9,006 nucleotides of DNA, taken from the NCBI RefSeq assembly GCF_025567305.1, contig NZ_JAOQJP010000025.1, positions 1 through 9,006 on the forward strand, written 5' to 3'. Positions 1-5,584 of the stretch are shown here, piece by piece (position 1 is the stretch's first letter; every line of letters begins with the position of its first letter). The position numbers and the translations under genes were made by a program. The notes below the pieces were generated by a model, which was given only the letters and a program-made list of their open reading frames with translations, ran no database searches and was not told the DNA's origin. This DNA is from Lentihominibacter butyricus (GTDB lineage Bacteria > Bacillota > Clostridia > Peptostreptococcales > Anaerovoracaceae).

Positions 1-37
1 AAAACAACAGAGCATACCTTTTTGAGATATACTCTGT
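1..37 (-). terminator. Intrinsic terminator downstream of the Rpn-family gene
   Basis: On the minus strand the RNA forms a 10-bp stem (arms at 28-37 and 7-16, with one G-U wobble) around an 11-nt loop (17-27), followed by UGUUUU from positions 6-1. It lies about 40 bases past the stop codon of the minus-strand gene at 78-737. The stem is only moderately GC-rich and the U-tract is interrupted by a G, so it may be a weak terminator. The window edge cuts off anything beyond. Confidence 0.55.
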
Positions 38-63
38 CTTGTTGTTTTAAGAAACGCCCGGTC

Positions 64-89
64 CAATGTCGCTTAACTTAATGACATTG
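64..89. repeat. Inverted repeat covering the end of the Rpn-family gene
   Basis: CAATGTC at 64-70 and GACATTG at 83-89 form a perfect 7-bp inverted repeat with a 12-nt centre containing TTAA-type symmetry. The TAA stop codon of the Rpn-family gene (78-80) sits inside the centre, and the last codons of the gene lie in the right arm. It could be the end of a small repeat or element that supplied the early stop. No target-site duplication or second end is visible. Confidence 0.5.
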
Positions 90-737
90 TATGTCCCCTC
101 CGTTCTTTTTTAGAAATTCGTCAAGGATACCTTCTTTCATACATATTCGGATGCTTTCTTCTATCGCGGATTTTACTTCTATACCTTCAGAAAGCCTCTC
201 ACGTATCATATACATGAACTTGCTGTATTCATTCAGCGACCTGCATCTGCTAAGTATTTCGGCACCTTTGTCATAATTCACATTTATCACTTTTACTTTA
301 AGCTCTAATGATATTTTATCACATTTCACAGCAAATGCATCCGATAACTTCTGTTCTCTGCACACCGGAAAATCTTCTGCACCGTTATAAAACACATAAA
401 ATTCCGGTGTCGGCAGTTTTATAAGTCGCTTACTGTATATTGCTTTTGAAAATACCAGCTTTTCCAGCTGTTTAGCAATATAGCACAATTCACGCACCGG
501 CATATTAGGATTTATCGTAGACTGATGTTCTGTCAATATTATGAACCGGTCCTCTATCATAAAAGACAGATCATCTTTCATATCTCCGAATACCGCATTA
601 TCCAGCGTTACTATCTTCACGTCAGTATCAGGCGGATAATTTTCCCCTGTTAACGCATTATATAACTCCAATATTTTTTCTTTGTCATTAAAAAGCCGCC
701 TGAAAACTCCATCTTTATATGTATGTTTTACTCCCAT
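78..737 (-). CDS. Rpn family recombination-promoting nuclease / putative PD-(D/E)XK transposase, C-terminally short
   Basis: This 219-residue protein has the hallmarks of the Rpn/PDDEXK_2 family of DNA endonucleases: an N-terminal KHTYKDGVFRRLFNDKE segment, then N-D-L-S-F around Asp56 and E-H-Q-S at 70-73. Asp56, Glu70 and Gln72 match the expected metal and catalytic positions of the D-ExQ nuclease core. The LPTPEFYVFYNG block (about 108-119) is also typical. Family members are usually about 290-330 residues with a charged helical tail. This one stops just after the EGILDEFLKK helix (about 202-211), ending GGDIQCH, so it looks truncated but with the nuclease core intact. The start is supported by GGGGGA (744-749) seven bases upstream. 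It is AT-richer than its neighbours and has its own promoter and terminator, in keeping with a mobile single-gene unit. Family assignment is confident; activity is unknown. Confidence 0.85.
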   Translation of the reverse strand: MGVKHTYKDGVFRRLFNDKEKILELYNALTGENYPPDTDVKIVTLDNAVFGDMKDDLSFMIEDRFIILTEHQSTINPNMPVRELCYIAKQLEKLVFSKAIYSKRLIKLPTPEFYVFYNGAEDFPVCREQKLSDAFAVKCDKISLELKVKVINVNYDKGAEILSRCRSLNEYSKFMYMIRERLSEGIEVKSAIEESIRICMKEGILDEFLKKNGGDIQCH

Positions 738-812
738 TTACATTCCCCCGTATAACCAGCCCTTGCACTTTCGATACTCGCCGCTTGCTTTTACATTATT
801 TACCATGCACTC

Positions 813-841
813 ATTCTACATCACCGCAAGTCATTTGTCAA
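813..841 (-). promoter_or_regulatory. Sigma-70-type promoter for the Rpn-family gene
   Basis: Reading the minus strand, TTGACA (836-841, perfect -35) is followed by a 17-base spacer (819-835) and TAGAAT (813-818, five of six -10 bases). Transcription should start near 806, giving a leader of about 70 bases before the ATG at 737. This is the best-matched promoter in the window. Confidence 0.75.
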
Positions 842-876
842 TATTTTCCATCGCGCTTTTTCTGTTTTTTCCGAGC

Positions 877-900
877 AAAAAGACCACCTTTCGGGTGGCC
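877..900 (-). terminator. Intrinsic terminator of the peptidase/amidohydrolase unit
   Basis: On the minus strand the RNA reads GGCCACC-CGAAA-GGUGGUC followed directly by UUUUU (complement of 877-881): a 7-bp GC-rich stem with one U-G wobble, a small loop and a U-tract. It lies about 105 bases past the stop codon of the M20 peptidase at 1005 and is the natural end of that transcript. Confidence 0.78.
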
Positions 901-907
901 TCATCAC

Positions 908-956
908 AATACAGCAGGACGTCAAGCTTCACTGACCGTCCTGCTGTATTTTTTCA
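908..956 (+). terminator. Strong plus-strand hairpin with T-tract
   Basis: Arms at 908-921 and 937-950 form a perfect 14-bp stem with a 15-nt loop. On the plus strand the 3' arm runs straight into TTTTTT (949-954) and more T-rich sequence to about 970. It has T's only on this side, so it is oriented to stop plus-strand transcription, although no plus-strand gene lies to its left in the window. Minus-strand transcripts of the peptidase would also form this stem, where it could act as a 3'-end stabiliser before the terminator at 877-900. Confidence 0.6.
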
Positions 957-1004
957 TTATTTTTTCATTTTATCGACCAAAAAAGAGCGGTTGCTGCTGC
1001 AGCT

Positions 1005-2510
1005 TTACTTTGCCATCCTGTACAGTGCTTCCGCGTATATCTTCGCAGTCTCCAGAAATTCTTCGATCTCTATGTATTCGTTCTCTACGTGGAAAGGGAG
1101 CGACCCGCTCTGCTGCGCCATGCCGAACGGGATGAATCCTGGAAGCAGCCGCGCGTACGATCCGCAGCCGTTGGCAAATGGCTGCGACTTCGTATCCCCT
1201 GACTCTTCGCGGTAGACATCGATGAGCGTTTTCGCCGGTTCATCCTCCGGATTTATATAAAATCCTTCCAGAAAACCGGTAGTCCTGCAGCTCCACATAC
1301 TGCCCTCGAGAACACGCGCGATGCGATTTTCCATCTCTCTGCGGCTGAGCGAAAGCGGCAGTCTGACGTTCGATATTATGGAGAGCCTGCCGTCGCTGTA
1401 TTTTATCAGTGCAACGTTGTTCGTCGTCTCTCCCGTGACGTCGCTCACTGCGATGCCTATGCCGCGGCCGTTGGTGTCACGGCACATCAGTTTCGGCAGC
1501 TCTTTTACCGCTTCACAGATATCTGCCGGCTCGAACTCCATCTGAGCCAGTTTCCGGAGCAGCTTCGCGATAGCATTTTCACCCTGCTCCGGCATCGATG
1601 CATGTGCCGCCACGCCGCTTTCTCTGATCGTTCTCACCACGTTTCCGTCCTCGTCGCAGAACACAGCTTCTGCCCACGGCGGTACTATGTTGAGTGCGTC
1701 GCCGCCGGTGATGCTTTTGAGGATAAGCTTTCGCCTTGCTCTGCCTGAAATCCCTGCAGTTCCTGAAGCCCCGGCGATGCCTGCGGCGCCCGAATCACCG
1801 CCTGCATTCACGAGATCCGCAGCATTTGCATTCCCTGCGGCGCTCTCAGCACCCTCAGCTCCCCGAACGTCTGCGCTTTCCGATACCGGAACTGCCTGCC
1901 GCCTTTCACCCGCAGTGAACTGCAGTCCGGCAAAATGCTTCTCCGAAAAGCATATCGGGAAATACGAATCCGGCACGATGCCGTGCGCCGGTATACGCTC
2001 CGCGTTTTCTATATAATGCCTCAGGCACGGAAAGTATCCCCCCTCTTCATGACCTCCGATGATCTGCGTGATGTTTTTTGAAAGAGGCAGCCCGCTTTCC
2101 TTTATCGCAAGGACCGCGTAAAACGCTGCAAGCGTCGGCCCCTTGTCGTCCATGGCTCCGCGTCCGTATATCCTGCCGCCGTGGATCTCTCCTCCAAAAG
2201 GCGGATACTCCCAGACTCCTGCTGCCGGCACGACGTCCGCATGTCCTATCGTGCCCACAGCCTCATCCTTTCGCTCACCGAAATCCAGCTCACAGACCAT
2301 GTTGTCATAATTTCTGGTCGCAAAGCCCTTTTCCCTGCCGAGCTCAATCATGAAATCCAGAGCCGCTGCCGAGCCTTTCCCGAAAGGCGTTTCCTGCGTG
2401 CACTCCGCACCTTTGCTTACAGCTACAGACTCTATCCTGATGAATTCCTGCAGCTTTTCCACCATCTCATCTCTGTATCCTTCGAGTATCTTTTCCAGTT
2501 CCGCGTTCAT
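1005..2510 (-). CDS. M20 family metallopeptidase, PepV/Sapep-like dipeptidase
   Basis: A 501-residue cytoplasmic di-zinc peptidase, expected to cleave dipeptides or related N-acyl amino acids. Numbering from the ATG at 2508-2510, the M20 metal-centre residues are all present: His90 and Asp92 in GHADVVPA, Asp121 in GRGAMDDKGP, Glu155-Glu156 in HEEGG, Asp181 in VPDSYFP, and C-terminal His474 in FHVENEY. This spacing matches PepV, usually about 470 residues. The excess is an Ala/Gly/Ser-rich stretch of about 50 residues (205-258) in the lid domain. I chose 2510 rather than the ATG at 2540 because AGGAAGG sits five bases before it, while the upstream start has no clear ribosome site and adds ten basic residues. 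It lies about 150 bases behind the amidohydrolase with no obvious promoter between, so co-transcription is likely. No signal peptide is seen. The exact substrate is unknown. Confidence 0.9.
   Translation of the reverse strand: MNAELEKILEGYRDEMVEKLQEFIRIESVAVSKGAECTQETPFGKGSAAALDFMIELGREKGFATRNYDNMVCELDFGERKDEAVGTIGHADVVPAAGVWEYPPFGGEIHGGRIYGRGAMDDKGPTLAAFYAVLAIKESGLPLSKNITQIIGGHEEGGYFPCLRHYIENAERIPAHGIVPDSYFPICFSEKHFAGLQFTAGERRQAVPVSESADVRGAEGAESAAGNANAADLVNAGGDSGAAGIAGASGTAGISGRARRKLILKSITGGDALNIVPPWAEAVFCDEDGNVVRTIRESGVAAHASMPEQGENAIAKLLRKLAQMEFEPADICEAVKELPKLMCRDTNGRGIGIAVSDVTGETTNNVALIKYSDGRLSIISNVRLPLSLSRREMENRIARVLEGSMWSCRTTGFLEGFYINPEDEPAKTLIDVYREESGDTKSQPFANGCGSYARLLPGFIPFGMAQQSGSLPFHVENEYIEIEEFLETAKIYAEALYRMAK
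1737..1898 (-). other. Low-complexity Ala/Gly/Ser insert in the peptidase lid domain
   Basis: This stretch encodes about 54 residues made almost only of A, G, S, N, D, E and V, with motifs such as GAAGIAGASGTAG. It lies between the conserved SEKHFAGLQF and LKSITGGDALNIVP segments, where PepV-like enzymes normally have a short loop. The DNA contains imperfect internal repeats, for example CCTGCGGCGC at 1780-1789 and again at 1834-1843 on the plus strand. The frame is kept, so it reads as a flexible linker. Confidence 0.6.
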
Positions 2511-2616
2511 ATCTGCCTTCCTTTTCACGACCGTACGCATTTACACGAGCTCTCGCCCGTACCTTGCCGACTGGGCTCCGCATGCAAACAGGCATTGCTT
2601 CTGCCTATGCCGCCGC

Positions 2617-2638
2617 TGCATGTGTATGTGCGTGTGCA
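2617..2638. other. 22-bp alternating purine-pyrimidine tract
   Basis: All 22 bases alternate between pyrimidine and purine, mostly TG/CA steps. It lies in the gap between amidohydrolase and peptidase. Such tracts can adopt left-handed DNA under negative supercoiling. Any function here is inference. Confidence 0.5.
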
Positions 2639-2640
2639 AA

Positions 2641-2659
2641 CCGGCGCGGCTGCCGCCGG
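2641..2659 (-). other. Intercistronic GC hairpin after the amidohydrolase stop codon
   Basis: CCGGCG (2641-2646) and CGCCGG (2654-2659) form a perfect 6-bp GC stem with a 7-nt loop, starting two bases after the TAG of the amidohydrolase on the minus strand. No U-tract follows, so it is not a canonical terminator. It could protect the upstream message end or lower expression of the downstream peptidase. Confidence 0.45.
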
Positions 2660-2661
2660 CT

Positions 2662-4290
2662 CTAGTAATTGCTGTACGTCGTTTTTCCGTCCATTATCGT
2701 TTCGCATACCTTTATATTATGTATCTCATTGAGCGGAACGTCAAACAGATTTTTCTCAAGTATTACCAGATCGGCGTACTTGCCGGCCTCGATCGATCCG
2801 AGCCTGTCGTCCATGTGCATCTGATATGCGTTGTTTATCGTGTAGCTTCGTATGCCGTCATCGACAGAAAGCTTTTCTTCGTACGGTTTCAGCACAGGCA
2901 GCTCCGGATGATCGAACAGCTGTCTGGTGCAGCCCATCTCGATGCCTTTGAGCGGTTCTCTGCCGAATTCGTCTACCGGGAAGTCCGATCCCTGTCCCAT
3001 ACGGCAGCCGCCGTCTATCATCGTCCTGATCCTGAAAGTGCGGTTCTGTCTGTCTCCGATCACCGCCTCCATGTCGGGATTGCCGTAATGCCACACGCAT
3101 GTGGTGTTTGCGAGCACATCGTATTTGCCGAACAGCCCGAGCTCCTCATCCTTTACATAATCACAGTGAGAATTCGTGATACGGCAGTCGTTATAGCCTG
3201 CTTCACGTATCGCTTTCGCCATCGCAAGCGTGCCGCTTATCGCTTCGTCGCCGATGCCGTGAACGTTGATGTCGAGACCTGCCGCTGCAGCTTTCAGGCC
3301 GACTTCTGCGATCTTTTCCCGTGTAAAGAGCGGCTGTACCATCGATCCGTCTTCATCGTACGGCTCGCCGAGCGCTGCTGATCTCGTCTCAAGAGTCCCA
3401 TCGTTTATTATCTTTAAGAAATGTATATTGTATTTATCCGAGTCATATTTCCGGCTGTATTCTATCAGGCGTGGCAGAACGACGTCTTCATCGCCTTTTT
3501 CAGCCACCATCTGTCCGCAGCCGAAGAATCTCTGTTTGTAGATGCCGCTGTCTATCATTTCAGGGAGTGTTTCATAGTACACTTTCAGACCGAATTCCTG
3601 CATCCCCATATCGCATGTGGAAGTCACGCCCATCGCAGCGTATCCATCCGACGCTTCCTGCATAACATGCTCTATCGTATCGCGATCGAAGAAATTTATC
3701 TTTTCCATTATCATGTTTTGCGTGCCCATTTCCAGCAGGTGTCCTGTCGGTTCGCCTTCAGCGTCTCTGTGGAAATAATGGAATCCCGGTATCGGATCCG
3801 GTGTGTCTTTCGTTATGCCTGCCAGCTCGAGCGCTTTTGAGTTGACCCATGCCTCGTGAGCGCTGCTGCCGAGGATCATCATCGGCTTGTCTGCGCAGAT
3901 AGCGTCCAGCAGTTCCTTCTTCGGGCCGTTCTCGTCAAATATCCACTCAGCGTAACCGATGCCGAAATAAGTCTCGTTGTCCGGATTCGCCTCTACATAT
4001 TTTCTGATCTCGGCCAGACATTCCTCGACGCCCCATTCGATCTGCAGATACACTCCGCATAGATAATGCGCCGCCAGCACCGGATGGCAGTGGCCGTCTA
4101 TGAAGCCCGGCAGCATCATCTTTCCTGCCAGGTCAGTGACATCGGTGTTTTCATCGCATAAAGCGCGCGCACCCGCCTCGTCGCCTGCGTATATTATCTT
4201 GTCGCCTTTTATCGCGACTGCTTCGACCCACTCGCTCCTGTTATTTACGGTATAGATATATCCGTTTACAAAGATCCTGTCTGCTTTCAT
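2662..4290 (-). CDS. YtcJ-like metal-dependent amidohydrolase (Amidohydro_3 family)
   Basis: A complete 542-residue protein of the amidohydrolase superfamily, YtcJ/COG1574 type. Landmarks in order: an N-terminal beta-sandwich strand set (RIFVNGYIYTVN...), the first metal pair His67-x-His69 in PGFIDGHCHP, Lys293 in FLKIINDGT as the bridging-lysine candidate, His344 in NVHGIGD, His375 in ITNSHCDYV, Asp436 in GSDFPVD, and the C-terminal sandwich closure GSIEAGKYADLVILEKN (about 498-514). Length and motif order fit the family, whose characterised members hydrolyse N-formyl or other amide and ring C-N bonds. The specific substrate cannot be predicted. The start has a strong AAGGGAGG site seven bases upstream (4296-4303). 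It is the first gene of a minus-strand unit with the M20 peptidase, which suggests linked breakdown of amide-containing compounds. The protein is soluble, with no signal peptide. Confidence 0.92.
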   Translation of the reverse strand: MKADRIFVNGYIYTVNNRSEWVEAVAIKGDKIIYAGDEAGARALCDENTDVTDLAGKMMLPGFIDGHCHPVLAAHYLCGVYLQIEWGVEECLAEIRKYVEANPDNETYFGIGYAEWIFDENGPKKELLDAICADKPMMILGSSAHEAWVNSKALELAGITKDTPDPIPGFHYFHRDAEGEPTGHLLEMGTQNMIMEKINFFDRDTIEHVMQEASDGYAAMGVTSTCDMGMQEFGLKVYYETLPEMIDSGIYKQRFFGCGQMVAEKGDEDVVLPRLIEYSRKYDSDKYNIHFLKIINDGTLETRSAALGEPYDEDGSMVQPLFTREKIAEVGLKAAAAGLDINVHGIGDEAISGTLAMAKAIREAGYNDCRITNSHCDYVKDEELGLFGKYDVLANTTCVWHYGNPDMEAVIGDRQNRTFRIRTMIDGGCRMGQGSDFPVDEFGREPLKGIEMGCTRQLFDHPELPVLKPYEEKLSVDDGIRSYTINNAYQMHMDDRLGSIEAGKYADLVILEKNLFDVPLNEIHNIKVCETIMDGKTTYSNY

Positions 4291-4490
4291 TTGAACCTCC
4301 CTTGAACTTTTTAGATTACATTTTGATCACGTTTTCTGTGTTCCACACGGTTTGCACACTGACGTGCTTCTGCGGCGCATATACTATATACTGTGCCTCT
4401 GCCTTTTCATCTGCACCGCTTGTACTGATCTTGTGCTCTTAGCATGCGCTGCGCCGTTTCGTGAATTTTCGAAAAATTTGTTTTTACATC

Positions 4491-4521
4491 ATTATAAACT
4501 GTGGCGCGAGGGACAGGTCAA
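4491..4521 (-). promoter_or_regulatory. Possible promoter for the amidohydrolase-peptidase unit
   Basis: On the minus strand TTGACC (4516-4521) precedes a perfect TATAAT (4491-4496). The 19-base spacer is longer than ideal, which lowers confidence. It would give a leader of about 190 bases before the ATG at 4290. Confidence 0.35.
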
Positions 4522-4696
4522 TATGGTTTTCGAATAAATTACAGGCGAAACGTGAAGCAGCAGTTTACGTTCTTTGCATATACTGATACGCCCCTCATCG
4601 CCCGGATATGAATCCGCAAACACCGCAGACAAAATTCCCCGGCTTAACAGCCGCCTGACTTTTTACATTCCCCCTATAGCCTTTTTCCCTGAGCTG

Positions 4697-4705
4697 TGCC
4701 ATAAT
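4697..4705 (+). promoter_or_regulatory. Extended -10 promoter for the LytTR regulator
   Basis: TGCCATAAT is an extended -10 element (TGn plus CATAAT). No good -35 lies 16-18 bases upstream, which is common for extended -10 promoters and for activator-dependent ones. Transcription would begin near 4712, about 57 bases before the start codon. Confidence 0.42.
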
Positions 4706-4768
4706 ATTTTCTGATAAATAAACTTTTAAGCAAATTTAACGATATATATGACTGGAGGTCTGAAAACC

Positions 4769-5512
4769 ATGCATATCGCCATCTGCGATGACGATGCCAA
4801 CACTGCTAGAGATTTACAGCAGAAAATACTTCATCTTCCCTCAGCCGGCATAGACGGGATCGATATCTTCACCGATCCGGACAAGTTTGCCTTTGCAGCG
4901 GAAACGACCCGCTACGACCTTGTTTTCATGGACATCGAGCTCGGAAGCGAGTCCGGCATCGAGCTGTCCGGCAGACTGCTGCGAAGCTGCCCTGACATGC
5001 AGATAGTATTCGTTTCGGGCTACGATGACTACTATCTCCAGGTATACGATGTGGAGCACGTGTTTTTTCTCAGAAAGCCGGTGGACTCGGCACGTCTGCT
5101 GACTGCGCTCGAAACTGCCCGCAGCCACCTGGCAGCGACACGCAGCGAATTTATTTCCATAATCAGCAAACAGGGGGTCACGCGTATCCCTCAGTCAGGG
5201 ATCATGTATCTTGAAAAAAACCGCCGCCTGATCCTTTTTCACACTTCTGACGGCGAGAGCTACAGGGCTTACGGCAAATTCTCGGATTTCTCGGATAAGC
5301 TGAACAGCTTTTTCTTCCAGTGCCACACCAGCTTTGTCGTGAACTTCAGATATGTTTCTGAGATGCGAGGCCGGAAATTCATCATCTCTCCCGACTTCAC
5401 CGCTGCAGACCGCATCGAGGCAGGAGCAGATTCTGTATCCGAGATCGAGATCCCGGTCAGCAAAACATATTATAACGAAGCAAAAGAAGCATTCCTCAGA
5501 TATCTGGGGTAG
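4769..5512 (+). CDS. LytTR-family (AgrA/LytR-type) response regulator
   Basis: A 247-residue two-component response regulator. The N-terminal receiver domain (about 1-120) shows acidic residues at 7-9 (CDDD), phosphoacceptor Asp55 in LVFMDIEL, Ser83 in FVSGYDD and Lys103 in LRKPVD. The C-terminal LytTR DNA-binding domain (about 130-247) carries MYLEKNRR, QCHTSFVVNFRYV and the closing VSKTYYNEAKEAF segment. Family members bind paired direct repeats and activate transcription. I chose the ATG at 4769 because GGAGG (4754-4758) lies upstream at a workable distance and the protein then begins right at the receiver strand (MHIAICDDD). The ATG at 4748 would add seven residues and has no ribosome site. 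The sensor kinase starts 72 bases downstream, so the two form a two-component pair. The TAG stop is in frame with the kinase ATG, with no further stop between. Confidence 0.93.
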   Translation: MHIAICDDDANTARDLQQKILHLPSAGIDGIDIFTDPDKFAFAAETTRYDLVFMDIELGSESGIELSGRLLRSCPDMQIVFVSGYDDYYLQVYDVEHVFFLRKPVDSARLLTALETARSHLAATRSEFISIISKQGVTRIPQSGIMYLEKNRRLILFHTSDGESYRAYGKFSDFSDKLNSFFFQCHTSFVVNFRYVSEMRGRKFIISPDFTAADRIEAGADSVSEIEIPVSKTYYNEAKEAFLRYLG

Positions 5513-5572
5513 ACCCGCGCTCTGCAGAAGACCCGCACCTCGCACACACAAACCCGTACTTCGCACAGAAAA
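5513..5572 (+). repeat. Imperfect 21-bp tandem repeats between regulator and kinase
   Basis: Units begin ACCCGC at 5513 (18 bases), ACCCGC at 5531 (21 bases) and ACCCGT at 5552 (21 bases). The last two share ACCCG(C/T)AC(C/T)TCGCACA. A fourth remnant, GACTCGCAC at 5576-5584, overlaps the spacer before the kinase ATG, next to its AAGGAG ribosome site (5571-5576). The tract is C-rich. If read in the flanking frame it gives repeating TRTSH units. Confidence 0.65.
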
Positions 5573-5584
5573 GGAGACTCGCAC

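Larger units (their letters stand above)
4291..4768. other. Divergent intergenic region between amidohydrolase and regulator
   Basis: About 480 bases separate two diverging genes and must hold both promoters (annotated separately). I see an imperfect 8-bp inverted repeat at 4549-4556 / 4564-4571 (AACGTGAA and TTTACGTT, one mismatch) and a palindromic GGCT-TAAC-AGCC at 4641-4652. CAGTTTACG at 4561-4569 resembles the repeat half-sites at 7657-7690. A TTG-started open frame at 4352-4537 has a hydrophobic middle but no ribosome site, so I do not call it a gene. Confidence 0.5.

Noticed and set aside
2511..2540. Upstream ATG for the M20 peptidase
   Set aside because: No good ribosome site precedes it, and the added residues overlap the AGGAAGG site that serves the ATG at 2510.
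2350..3381. 343-residue plus-strand frame opposite the hydrolase genes
   Set aside because: It lies antisense across the peptidase and amidohydrolase, both of which have complete catalytic motifs. It has no recognisable domains.
4352..4537. 61-residue hydrophobic frame in the divergent intergenic region, a possible signal peptide gene
   Set aside because: It begins with TTG without a ribosome site and has no recognisable pheromone or peptide motif.
4748..4768. Upstream ATG for the LytTR regulator
   Set aside because: It has no ribosome site, and the added residues MTGGLKT overlap the GGAGG site that serves the ATG at 4769.
5510..5512. Stop-codon recoding in this organism (TAG or TGA as sense)
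   Set aside because: TAG ends the amidohydrolase at the expected family length and TGA ends kinase 1, so the standard code explains the genes.
5513..5572. CRISPR array or riboswitch from the 21-bp repeats
   Set aside because: The repeats are directly adjacent without spacers, too short for CRISPR, and show no known riboswitch fold.
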